From NCBI GenBank assembly GCA_000310025.1, contig FN649747.1:1153798-1168645 (forward strand): a stretch of DNA of 14,848 nucleotides, read 5' to 3'. This document shows, one piece after another, positions 1 through 8,666 of the stretch. Each line of letters opens with the position of its first letter. Position 1 is the stretch's first letter. The notes below the pieces were generated by a model. The model saw nothing but the letters and a program-made list of their open reading frames with translations, was not told the DNA's origin and searched no databases. Source of the DNA: Ectocarpus siliculosus. Its lineage: Eukaryota; Sar; Phaeophyceae; Ectocarpales; Ectocarpaceae. A program made the position numbers and the translations under genes.

Positions 1-558
1 TTGACCATTGACCACGCGTCCCTTTGGAGACGGAGCACCGTTCCTACACCTACTAGAGACACCACCAACATTTGGGAGCTCTTTACGTTTTTGCCACAAA
101 CTCCATAAAAAATGTTTTTTTTTGGGGGGGGGGTACAAGGTGTCGGGCGGGTGGTAAGTGATTAACGCGTTGACGGCGATATGTCAGAGATTCTTTGAGT
201 GAGGTCGTCGTCACAATGCTTTCGGGTCGAGGCCTGTGGGCTTGTTTTGGACTACACAAAATACCGCTGAATGCTCTCGGGGTGGTGCGGTGCGGGGTGT
301 GGACACGACCAATTGCCACATTGAGATGTGGACAGACACATTCACCGCTGAAGGTGTGCCAGACCGAAGCTACTGCGAGCGATTTCGGCAACAAAAAAAA
401 CACTGCCTGATTGTACAACATTCAACGCCCCCTTAACACGGACTCTCACCTATCGGATCGGAAAGGAAAGGCCGACACATGCTTGAAAAAAACGCCCAAA
501 GCACTGCCAACGTTAACCGGACCAGTGTTTTCGTCTTGTGGGCGACGATACATCAACC

Positions 559-593
<35 letters not shown>

Positions 594-678
594 TGTTGAA
601 CCAATTGAGCTAGCTTCTGCGGATATTCGACCCCGTGAGGAGAGCGAAGCGCGTTCCGCCGACAGACATCCATCTCAC
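1..678 (-). other. Probable last intron of the heme oxygenase gene
   Basis: The minus-strand intron begins at 678 (GTGAGA) and no acceptor followed by the expected C-terminal heme oxygenase sequence is visible down to base 1. The stretch holds a (CTG)10 array, a T/G homopolymer pair at about 114-134 and no convincing coding exon on either strand. The missing final exon is inferred to lie outside the window. Confidence 0.6.
560..589. repeat. (CTG)10 trinucleotide array
   Basis: Ten perfect CTG units on the plus strand lie inside the last visible heme oxygenase intron, where the transcript would read CAG. Its polyglutamine and polyalanine readings in open frames here are artefacts of the repeat. 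Confidence 0.95.
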
Positions 679-896
679 CTCTCCGCCACCTTGCGGCCGA
701 TCATTCTCCCCCCCGCCGTGTGCGCAAAGTAGTGGTTGTAGTAGTGGCACATGAACCCCGGGAGCGTCGACGCCACCTTCTCTCTCAAAAACGAGGCGTA
801 CTCCAGAGCGTTCTCGGTCGGGGACGGAGCCTTTCCGTCCCCTCCGCCCCCCTCCGCCCACGAGTCCGGGTACGCCTCGAGCATCCACGCGATGTC
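679..896 (-). CDS. HO1: Heme oxygenase exon with the distal-helix HYYN...AGGRMIG block
   Basis: The exon starts after AAACAACAG and reads DIAWMLEAYPDSWAE, a Gly-rich insert (GGGGDGKAPSPTEN), then ALEYASFLREKVASTLPGF and CHYYNHYFAHTAGGRMIGRK followed by VAE. It ends GAGAG before GTGAGA, phase 2. The FAHTAGGRMIG stretch is the distal helix that bends over the haem in this family; the Tyr residues before it belong to the conserved FxxxYF element. The Gly-rich insert replaces the region between the DLEW and YLREL elements of land-plant enzymes and may be a surface loop. The reading frame ends within three bases after the donor, which supports the exon boundary. Confidence 0.93.
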
Positions 897-3716
897 CTGT
901 TGTTTCGGAATCAGCGATCAACCCATCGATTCAAACGGCTCGGAAATTCATGAACCAAGTCTCGACACCACGGCCGGCGCAAGGGGTCAAAAGAGCAGGA
1001 ACATAACACCCATCACAACTCAGCACAACATGGCCAGCAGAAGCAACGGGGCACAAGCTCGGTACCCGACACAATGTGGTAGATTGGGGGTGTTCGAAGA
1101 CGAGCTGGGTCGGCCAGGGATGGAATGCAAACATCTCCTCCTTCAACGTCAAAGTATCACCCTAGTTTAAGGTTCCGTGGTGGTGGTGGTGGGGGGTCAT
1201 GGGCACCACAGCCACCACGCGGCAAGGAGTGTTTTGTGTCTTGTGTCTACGTCTTTCTGTGTACTCCCAGAGTGGGTCGTCAACGCGACAGAGCGCTTGG
1301 CGTGTGGGGGCTATCCTGCCCTCTCGCTGTTCCATCTTGAACCAAGCTAGCCCCAACCAAACTAGCAGTATTCAAGCGCTACTCCCTGTGCTAGCGGGCC
1401 GATTTGAGGAACGGTAAGACTCAACCAAAAACATGCCATACACCCACCCGCCGACACCCTGGGAACAACAAATAAAACCACGTACAGTGCATCTTGACGC
1501 GAATGAGCAGGGCACGAGGAACTTGAGTGTTTTTCATTGCTGAATGACCTTACCGTACCGAATGACGAAAACCCCCATATTCCGGGGGTCCAAAAGACGG
1601 ACGTGCCTTCCGAAAGTGTTGATGAACTAAACCTACCCGCCTCCCTGCCTATTTTTCACGCCCCGCCACCATCGGACCTTAACGATATGCCTCCCTCCAC
1701 ACGCTGACATCCCAACCTGAACGTGAGCTACCCGTCCTATCCATCAACCCGTCGGGTTGAAAGCGCCGGTTCGCTCGAGACACGTGTGCTCCGGAAGCAT
1801 CCCCACGGGACCCCAGAACCGCACCCAAAACAACAAATCCAGCTTTGCTCCACCTTATCTATGTCGACGCCTCGGTTTGCTCGAGACCCACGTGTTCCGG
1901 AAGCATCCCACGGGACAAAACCCCCGCACCAACAAACATAGCCAGCCCGCTCTTCGTGTGCATACCTTTGTCAACGCCTCCGTTCGCTCGAGACCACGTG
2001 TTCCGGAAGTATCCCACGGGACCCAAAACCGCACCACCAAACAAAACCGCACCACCAAAGGTATCCCCAGCCCGCTCTTGGTGCGCAAACGTACCTTTGT
2101 CAACGCCTCCGTTCGCTCGAGGCCCGTGTTCCGGAACTCCGCCAGCCGAGGGTCCGAGCCACACGCCTCCTCCAACGCCTCATACACAACCTTAGAGTCC
2201 ACCAGGAACTGCAGGTACCCTCGTCTGCATTGGGGGGGGAAACATGAGGTGGGGTGGGGTGGAGTGGGGGTCCGATGAAGGGTGCACGCATGGTTGAAGG
2301 GGGGGGCTTGGCACGCCGACCCGGCGTTCGACATTCGCACCCATGGTTCCCGCAAGGAGCGGAAGGCATCAACCGCCCCCTTGCCTATGTGTTGAGTGGC
2401 TATGTGTTGAGTGGGTTAGAGAGTAAGGCCAACGAGGAACAGAGGGGTCAGCAGAGGGAAAGAAGATCTCTTTCTCTGTCTTCGTTGCCAAATGCTTCAT
2501 CCGTCGTCCCCCCTCTCCTGAGCTTCCGGCCACACGGAACCAACACCGCACACCAAAGCACCAGCGCCAGCACCAGCACCAAAACATCGCAAGGGGTGGG
2601 AAAGAAATGAACATCTGACAGGCGGGCCAACAGAGGACAAAAGCCGCGCACGCGGCAACGAGCCCAACAAAACACCACGATTGTCTTTCCAAAATACCAC
2701 GCACACACACCTTGAAGGTTTCCAATCCGAGAACTTGGTCCCCTTGTTCTCTTGCTTCCCCTCCTTGGGGCTCTGATCCCTCGTGTGCAGCTTCATCGCC
2801 GCCCTACGCATGTCCCACTGCACGAAAGAGTTTTTGTCCCTGTCGTTCGTCGTCATCGTCGCCATCGTGATCATGTGCGACGTCGTCCACATCACGGCAG
2901 GGGTGGAAACGAACATGGCGACAAGAGGCAAGAGAGGAGGAGGAGGAGGAGGAGGCGGGGGGTAGGCTTAGTTACGATAAAAGACGCAAGCATCGATACC
3001 CAAGTGATCCACGCTCTCCTCAAAAACAGATCCGAAGAGAGAGGTAGAGGAAGAGAGAGAGAGGGGAGAGAGAGAGAGAGACACACACACACAGAGAGAG
3101 ACAGAGAGAGACAGAGAGAGCGAGAGAAGAATTGCAGAGTGTAGAGGAGGGCGAAGAGGAGGTCAGCGGCAAGATAAACCTCAGACCGCTCATATAACGA
3201 CATCAAGGGGGACCTCAAGGTAGTCGTTATCCCCACGCACGCGCAGCTCGCTAACCCCCCCACCCCCCCGTCCAAACCCGTGGTTAGGTGTAATGTTTCG
3301 GTTGTTATCAAATAATAAGACAAGAGAGACGGAGACGGCTACCCGCCAGCTACACTGCTGCACTGCTGCACTGTTTCGCAGCGGGTATGCGCAGGGTGGG
3401 CAACACCTGATGGACCACCACCAACGGCTTTATCTCCACCTTCGACACTGCTGGTGCTGCTGGTGCTGCTGGTGCTGCTGCTGCTGCTCTCGTCACTCCT
3501 CGCCCTTCCCCTAAACGGCACCCACCGCTCAAAACAGGAGAAGAAAAACACCCCCAACACGCATTGCCGCAAAACGACAATCAGGAAACCACCCCCCAAG
3601 AGTCTAAGGACGCGCTCCGCTCACGTTTTGGGCTTGACCCCCCCCCCGTGTCCATGCCCTCGCCCCTCCTCCTTCTTGGCCCCCTTGCCCTCGGCAGTGG
3701 CCGCGACGTCGGTGGT
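679..3716 (-). CDS. HO1: Heme oxygenase, plant/algal plastid type (gene model of 4 exons, 3' end outside window)
   Basis: This gene encodes a ferredoxin-dependent heme oxygenase, which opens haem to biliverdin IXa, releasing CO and iron. In algae and plants the enzyme acts in the plastid and feeds bilin (phytochrome or phycobilin chromophore) synthesis. The model joins minus-strand exons 3716-3625, 2839-2711, 2224-2095 and 896-679. Splice phases agree at every junction (2, 2, 0, and 2 at the open end). Visible family blocks, in order, are AAMKLHTRDQSPKEGKQ with the predicted proximal haem ligand His, WKPSRRGYLQFLVDSK, EFRNTGLERTEALTK, DIAWMLEAYP, and CHYYNHYFAHTAGGRMIGRK with the Gly-rich distal helix. 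The usual C-terminal segment (a W..GEL-like stretch and an EET..SF tail) is absent, so at least one exon lies left of base 1. The start codon and plastid presequence are not identified with certainty. Family assignment is from recognised motifs, not a search. Confidence 0.9.
1735..2150. repeat. Tandem, partly decayed copies of the heme oxygenase exon end plus 5' splice site
   Basis: Read on the minus strand, the end of the NTGLERT exon and the beginning of its intron recur three more times in tandem downstream. Related blocks lie near 1755-1800, 1862-1910, 1943-2012 and 2062-2137 (the real exon end). The closest copy shares 30 identical bases (1963-1992 with 2092-2121), a shift of 129 bases, including a full ACAAAG-GTA donor. 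Flanking intron blocks (around 1941-1957 and 2067-2083) are repeated as well. Within the array an 18-base unit is duplicated at 2025-2042 and 2043-2060. The outer copies have diverged and their donors are lost. Confidence 0.85.
2095..2224 (-). CDS. HO1: Heme oxygenase exon with the YLQFLVDSK and NTGLERT blocks
   Basis: The exon follows the acceptor CCCAATGCAG and ends ACAAAG before GTACGT, phase 0. It encodes RGYLQFLVDSKVVYEALEE, then a short variable part, then EFRNTGLERTEALTK. Both end blocks are diagnostic for plant-type heme oxygenase. The first codon is split with the previous exon (AG + A gives Arg), which joins WKPS to RGYL as the family requires. The last 27 bases plus the start of the donor are repeated exactly in the following intron (see the repeat entry at 1735-2150). 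Confidence 0.93.
2385..2414. repeat. 15-bp perfect tandem duplication
   Basis: CTATGTGTTGAGTGG occurs twice head to tail in the intron between the first two conserved heme oxygenase exons. Nothing suggests a function. Confidence 0.9.
2711..2839 (-). CDS. HO1: Heme oxygenase exon with the proximal haem-ligand helix
   Basis: The exon encodes DKNSFVQWDMRRAAMKLHT followed by RDQSPKEGKQENKG and FSDWKPS. The stretch MRRAAMKLHTRDQ matches the first helix of plant and algal heme oxygenases, whose His (here in KLHT) is the axial haem ligand. The donor is TTCAAG before GTGTGTG and gives phase 2. The acceptor is chosen as ACAG at 2843-2840 because it matches the phase of the candidate upstream exon; GTGCAG three codons inside the domain edge (exon from 2817) is the alternative. 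The frame also stays open upstream to an ATG near 2916, so a start inside this exon cannot be excluded, but that part has no recognisable presequence. Confidence 0.87.
2935..3130. repeat. Compound purine microsatellite (AGG, GA, CA)
   Basis: The stretch contains an (AGG)n run at about 2935-2957, then GA-rich sequence with an (AC)n block near 3080-3092. On the heme oxygenase sense strand this is CT-rich and lies just upstream of the acceptor at 2840, so it may act as an extended polypyrimidine tract. A sequence-based observation; function not shown. Confidence 0.85.
3447..3490. repeat. CTG/GTG trinucleotide array
   Basis: Interrupted CTG-CTG-GTG repeats end in perfect CTG units, in the presumed first intron of the heme oxygenase model. 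On the minus strand it could encode Ala/Pro (AAAAAPAAPAAPA), which resembles a transit-peptide linker, but the simplest view is a microsatellite. Confidence 0.85.
3625..3716 (-). CDS. HO1: Heme oxygenase, probable upstream exon (linker before the catalytic domain)
   Basis: The minus strand reads TTDVAATAEGKGAKKEEG, then GRGHGHGGGVKPK, and ends with two bases of a split codon before GTGAGC, a good donor. The phase (2) is exactly what the next exon needs if that exon starts after ACAG at 2840. The acceptor is CTCCCAG before 3716; an alternative acceptor (GGCAG) would start the exon at 3756. The charged, low-complexity composition is typical of the stretch between a plastid transit peptide and the heme oxygenase core. 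The exon contains a G10 run, so sequencing error or length polymorphism could shift its frame. There is no methionine here, so the presequence must lie further upstream. It is supported by phase and position only, not by conserved residues. Confidence 0.4.
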
Positions 3717-4316
3717 CTGGGAGGTGCACCACAAGGGAACCGCCGCCGCTCTACGCCTGCCATCACGCACGCAAAAATTTTGTCAGCCGGTTAGGGCGGT
3801 CGATGCAAATAGTAAAAAACACACGAAAGACACACCGATACCCTACGTTGCGGCAATGTGCCTTCTCTACTGAGGGCCCTACTGTCGTTCGGGGTCATAC
3901 AGATGAGATCCTCTCCGCAGGATGCATACGTACAATACAGGCCTTCACGTTGTCTCGCGAGACAGGGGCGTTCAGAACCCGCTTAGTTATTTTCGGTGCG
4001 TCTTGAGCTTTTTACACAACGAACCGTTGATCTTTTTTTGAATTAGCAGAAGCTCCGCGTGGAGAGGCGATTTTTACTTGGTACACCCTGCCTTCGTGGG
4101 TATCTGGCGACATCTTTTTATCTAGGAAATAGAGGGAAACTAGGCATGCCGTCGGTATATTTGCCGACACACTTGAAAAGAGGCACCGCAGACACACACA
4201 CATCACTTGCAGTCTCGGCAACACACAGCCTACACAGCACGCACAACACAGACGAGGAGGGGCTTGTGGGACATGGAAGCAACATGTCCGCGCTGCTGCC
4301 GCCGTTGCCGTTTTGC

Positions 4317-4378
4317 TGCAGTGCCAAAAAAAGCGTAGCTTGCAGCTGCAGTGGCCAAAAAAAAAAGTAGCTTGCAGC
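4317..4378. repeat. About 30-bp imperfect tandem duplication
   Basis: Two adjacent units (4317-4346 and 4347-4378) share TGCAGTG, an A-rich run of 7 or 10 A, and GTAGCTTGCAGC. They differ mainly in the length of the A run. Read on the minus strand the unit gives repeated hydrophobic peptides, which explains open frames here. Confidence 0.85.
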
Positions 4379-5183
4379 CGCCGCCGAAAAGAAGGAGCAA
4401 CTTTGGATCATGAGCGCCAGAAGCTGTACCACCCACCGCACAACAGGAGGCTAGCACACTGACGAAGTATAGCGCTCTGTACATCATCACTACGTCCTAT
4501 TTTCTCTCCTGCTGTTGTTGCTTGTTGGTGGTGGTGGTGTGGATGAAAGGATTACTCCTGCGCAGAGGGAAAGAAAGATAAGACTTGCGCTTTCTTTTTG
4601 CCGTACGTTGGGTCTCGCGGACATCGTTCAGCAGTACAACAAGTACGGATGTTCATCTCATTTGCCCACTTGCACGTATCACAAGCAGGCGCAGATCTCA
4701 TGTGGCACTACACACCTTACAACATGAATCTTACTCCCTGCTGCTGTTCTTTGTGTTGGCGTGGTACGGCTGCGCAGATGAGCGAAAGCGAGAGACGCTC
4801 GTTTCGCCGTTGGGGATTTAAATCTACAGGACAAGTAGGAGAGGGATCTTTGCATAAATCACAAAGCGCGGCTTTCATGGCAGCGCCATCTCCCTATCAC
4901 CGCTCATATTGCTGTGACTACTGCCGGCCGTGCTTGCTTGTACGACGCCGGTGTGCTTGTTGATATGCATCTGATGATTGCTTGTGGGCAGATGATGTAT
5001 TTAGCGAGATGCTCCATACAGCAGTACAGCAGTAGTTGGTGGTGACTTGTTGCGCATGACTGAAAAAACAGCACCGAGAGGGGAAAAAGAGACGATCATC
5101 GGAAGACAGGCCGATTGGTGCTCTTGGCACGGTACTGCAGAGACCCGCTTTTGAATCGACGTTGTGGTCAAAGAGTGTCGCGA

Positions 5184-5320
5184 CGAGGCCGGCACTTTTT
5201 TACTAAAAATAAGTACCGCACACACAGAAGACTACCCGTTCGAGATACATGTATGCCAACACAGCAGTCGAACGGGATGCGGTGGAGTCTTGAGTCTTTG
5301 CAGCGAGGCCGGAACTTTTT
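5184..5320. repeat. 17-bp direct repeat, two copies 120 bases apart
   Basis: CGAGGCCGGCACTTTTT at 5184-5200 recurs with one change (C to A) at 5304-5320. The two copies flank the first arm of the inverted repeat at 5260-5281. Confidence 0.8.
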
Positions 5321-5505
5321 CTATCTTTACTTACTGGTATTTTCCAGGCGCTGCCAGTAAAAAATCACCGCTCCGCGTATTCGCGGACGCCTGCACAACG
5401 AAACAACAAGAGGTAGGCTTACACAGACTCACAATGAGCCCAGATTCCAGCCGGCTTCCCTCCACCCAATGAGAAGACTTCAGCACATCCCTTTCGACTG
5501 CTGTG
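5260..5505. repeat. 22-bp inverted repeat with 202-base spacer
   Basis: The sequence at 5260-5281 recurs in reverse complement at 5484-5505 with 20 of 22 bases identical. Each arm contains CACAGCAGTCGAA, so each includes one copy of the local ACAGCAGT octamer. No transposase or target-site duplication is visible. Confidence 0.8.
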
Positions 5506-6018
5506 GTCATAGACTACAAGTATGTAAATCTCGAATACGGCTACTCTCAGTAATGTTGTGTAGTCTATTTTCTAGAAAACAAAACAAGGTGTGCAAAATG
5601 GAAGTCTACAGCAGCAGACAATGAAATAGCCTTGTAGCGCATCAAGGTCCATCTGACCTACAGCTGACGCTGCGTCTTGCAGCCTCGTGAGCCATCTCGG
5701 AGCGGTGCTTCGCGGGGCGCGCGGGGGCGTGTGCCAAGTCGGGGCGCGTGCCTATTTCGCTGTGTGGGTGCCCGGTACATACCGCTCTATACAGCAGTAC
5801 AATAGCAGACTCCTGCGGTAGACCGTATGTAGCTGGCTCTTTCTCATGGCCCCGCGCTACCCACGAGGGACAGACCCAAAAAGGAGAGTGTGCAGTGATC
5901 GGCAACTTTAGCAGGTGGCAAGCGAGGGGTTCGCTCGTGCACCGGCAAGGCCCGCGTTCATCGAGCACGTCGCTCTCTGGTCGCCCTACCCGCGCGTGTC
6001 CAAAACTTCAACGAATAA

Positions 6019-6590
6019 CCGCTATACACACACACGCTTCCGGAGAGGGGGTGGTATGATGCCTTTCCGCTGGGTGCAAGAGATAAAACAGCTGCAATCA
6101 AGGCGTTTGCCGACAACACCGTCAGGAAGCCGATCATCATCGCACAACTAGACAGATCGCAAGCAACCTTCCAGACATTCGCAACGCAAGGCATGTGGTG
6201 TTTGGGTTTTGGTGGGGGTCTACACGATTGCGCTGCCTCTGTGCCCGGCTCTCCGTGTATGATTATCATGTCCGGAAAAAATCTACGCACCTGAAGGATG
6301 AGGCGGCCCACGGGAACGCCTTATTCGAGGACGACCGTCGTGCTGCGGCCGTCGATCTGCCGGATCCGGAAGAGGGTACAAGGACCTGGAAAGCGCTGCT
6401 GGTGGTGACGGTCCCACGCTCGAAGGCTAGAACGGCGGTCGCTGTCGAGAGCACCCTCATATTGATCGATCGACTCACTGCTGTGAGGCAGGTATGTAGG
6501 TGCGCCTGCTGACGAACTCAGATTTTTGAAGACTTGAAGGGACTGACTGCTGCTGATAATTATGACGAAATTTTGTCGGGTTGCCTCGGG
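6019..6590 (+). pseudogene. Decayed or frame-disrupted coding-like region, function unknown
   Basis: A frame without a required ATG is open from 6019 to TGA at 6292. It includes GWYDAFPLGARDKTAAIKAF, ADNTVRKPIIIAQLDRSQAT and CLGFGGGLHDCAASVPG. At an A6 run (6277-6282) a shift into another frame gives STHLKDEAAHGNALFEDDRR, AAAVDLPDPEEGTRTWKALL and further sequence ending LIDRLTAVRQ. This is followed by CAG-GTATGT at 6491/6492. Thirty bases later (a multiple of three, containing one stop) the frame resumes with IFEDLKGLTAADNYDEILS and stops at about 6590. It may be a gene broken by one frameshift and one stop, a transposon remnant, or chance. I do not recognise the family. Minus-strand frames are also open here, which lowers confidence. 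Confidence 0.25.
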
Positions 6591-7746
6591 TCCCTGTGAA
6601 AAATCACGGAAGCCTTGCGCTGTCCTAGGTCTCTCCCGCGGCAGTTTTTGTCGCTGTGTGTCGATCGATGATCAGCAGCACATAGCAATGAGAGAGGTAG
6701 GAGGGCAACCTACCCTCCTAGACACTGGGCTCTTTTTGGCACTTGGTTTTGTCCCCGCTCCATAAGAACGCCTCGAGAACCACGTTCGTGACTGTTATTC
6801 CACCGCCGGGCCCGTCACACTTCAACGCCGCTGCAGCACACAACTCTGCCGCTTGCAACGCTGCTGCTGCTACTGCTGTCCCTTGGTGCGTCGTGAGCGG
6901 TGAGCCATTGGTATCTCATAGCCCTCTCATCGAAGAAACGTGGGGATGGAGACAGCAGCTAGTCGGTTGCTTGTGCCCCGTGAATATATCGTGTGCGTAT
7001 GTATGTATATTTTGCGGTATGGAGGCTCGCTTCTAATTATGCACCAATCGGACCGTTGCCGAGACGCTTCTGCTGCCTGACTGAAAGCACACCTGGTTCC
7101 AAGTGGTTGGCATGAGAGACGGCGAGAGCGGGTTTCGAGATCTATGTCGACCTGAACGCCAGAGCATTGCGTACGTGTCATTCGCTACGTCCTCGCGGTT
7201 ATGCAAGATGAGCATGTACATGTTTCCAAAACAGGTGCTACACGGCACATGGATCATGACGCCGTGGCACTACTGCTGTCCGTTATTCGTGATTGGTACA
7301 TACTCGTGACGCTGCTTTCCACCAACAACCCTCGTCATCCGTCGGGTTGTCATCTCTCGTGCATTCGCCCGCCGCCAAACACTGCTGTTGGTTCCATGTC
7401 CAGTTCCGGGGACAGAATTTGATCAAATGCCCGAGCGAACACACGTACCAACAAGTAAACTACAGTACACATGTTTGTTTGTGCCACAACAACCGCTGTC
7501 CCTCGTATCTTTTGTACATTTCTATTGTAGGAACTACCGAAGGTGACCAAAGGTGACATGAGAGATCACACCCCTCGGGTAGACTTCCAAAGCTCCATTA
7601 CAGCAGTTAGCGCCCGCACGCAAGAACTTGGCGGTTAAGAGCCCCGAGAAAATAAAAAAGTCTTACATAAGAACTTGAGCACCATTTGTGGGCTCGGTCA
7701 AGAACTCCTACACTAGAACGAAGTACTTGGTACTGCTGTAAGAAAG

Positions 7747-8666
7747 ATGCTCGTCTTGGCACACTTGACTGGGTGGTCGTACTTTTTTTATGTTTTCGTT
7801 TTCGATTGTTTTATCGGACAGGGGTGCCAAGACGCCGATGATGCGTGCCATGTACCCGATACCTGCGCCGAAAATGAATTAAATCTTTGTTCCGGAAAAA
7901 TAGATCGCGCACCCCGCGCGATCAACTCCGATCCGTGCGATTCTCAACAAATACAAAGCGGCGATGTGGGGTGTTTTGAACGCGCAGGCGGTGCCAAGAC
8001 TTGGACGTGTTGCGATCGTGAACACATCACAGCGGACACACACCGGCGCTTGGTGTGCATTATTGCCAGATGCCAGAACGAACACAAACACAAGAGCACG
8101 ACGGCCTCACAAACACAATCAATCACACACGGTGAAAAAATGCGGCGAAATATTTACCCGAGGTGGCGAATTACCTTGAAATTCGCCGACGAAGAGGTGT
8201 GTGCTCACACACACACCACACCCTAGAAACACGTTGGCAACGATAATGTCGTTTTGGTCTCTTGTACTTTGTACGCGTTCTTGGTGGATTGAGTGGTTAC
8301 CATTTGCCGATTTCGACAATAGTAGCAGCAGTATTGAGCAACAGGGCAGTTCTAGAAATCTAATTACAACATCACTTGCGCATGATGAGCGTCACGGTGC
8401 CAGAGTACAGCAGTGGAGCCTATCATACATCCTCCCGTGGTACAGTAGTGTCCCGCAACAAAAACGCTGGGTACCCCTCGTAGTCTTGCCCGACCTCACC
8501 GAAGGTATCGAGGTCTCCGCACACCCCCGTGCGAAGTGAACGATATCTGTGCGACGATCAATGCAAAACCTTTGGAACCCGCTATATATCCCCCCTGTGT
8601 CAAGACCCAGGCCTGTGCGGCGTACCCGATCCGTGCCAAGACGCCCATCCTTTTTACGGTATATGA
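7747..8666 (+). CDS. Possible cysteine-rich protein in two exons (uncertain)
   Basis: From ATG at 7747 a frame runs to 8226; a possible donor GAAGAG before GTGTGT ends an exon at 8196. A possible exon after CCTCGTAG runs from 8484 to TGA at 8666 in matching phase 0. Both parts are Cys-rich and share a similar element: GCQDADDACHVPDTCAENEL and LCQDPGLCGVPDPCQDAH (C-QD-x-C-x-VPD-x-C). The spacing loosely recalls the C..ECDLPEYC part of disintegrin-type domains, but this is only a resemblance. Bases 7757-7821 are T-rich and end ACAG, so the hydrophobic N-terminus may really be an intron end, with an exon from 7822. The nucleotide core GTGCCAAGAC is repeated here independently of frame, so a non-coding repeat is also possible. 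Confidence 0.22.
8246..8539 (+). CDS. Small hypothetical open frame
   Basis: ATG at 8246 opens 97 codons ending TGA at 8539 (MSFWSLVLCTRSWWIEWL... to VLPDLTEGIEVSAHPRAK). No family is recognised. It overlaps the presumed intron and second exon of the Cys-rich candidate in another frame; at most one of the two can be real. Its length is within chance expectation for this sequence. Confidence 0.12.
   Translation: MSFWSLVLCTRSWWIEWLPFADFDNSSSSIEQQGSSRNLITTSLAHDERHGARVQQWSLSYILPWYSSVPQQKRWVPLVVLPDLTEGIEVSAHPRAK

Larger units (their letters stand above)
3757..6018. other. Intergenic stretch without a recognisable gene
   Basis: No family motif was found on either strand. It may hold the 5' end (presequence exon and promoter) of the heme oxygenase gene. 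One minus-strand frame near 4490-4410 begins with ATG and reads MYRALYFVSVLASCCAVGG, signal-peptide-like, but no splice link to the gene could be supported. The stretch also holds the 4317-4378 duplication, a direct repeat (5184-5200 and 5304-5320), an inverted repeat pair (5260-5281 and 5484-5505) and five copies of the ACAGCAGT octamer. Confidence 0.5.

Noticed and set aside
446-673. Minus-strand frame with EYPQKLAQLVQQEQQQ as a possible heme oxygenase continuation
   Set aside because: It does not match the conserved C-terminus of the family, is not in phase with a clear acceptor, and its glutamines are the CTG array.
3339-3599. Minus-strand Ala/Pro-rich stretch (AAAAAPAAPAAPAVSKVE) as a plastid transit-peptide exon of heme oxygenase
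   Set aside because: It can be joined in phase 0 only to the alternative acceptor at 2817, and the Ala/Pro run is the trinucleotide repeat. The exon at 3625-3716 fits better.
3454-3873. Plus-strand frame starting LLVLLVLLLLLSSLLALPL, signal-peptide-like
   Set aside because: There is no ATG, and the hydrophobic run is the CTG/GTG microsatellite.
4473-4724. Plus-strand frame with LLLLLLVGGGGV then RERKIRLALSFCRTLGLADI
   Set aside because: No ATG, no family match and no splice support; the hydrophobic start comes from a CTG/TTG/GGT-rich stretch.
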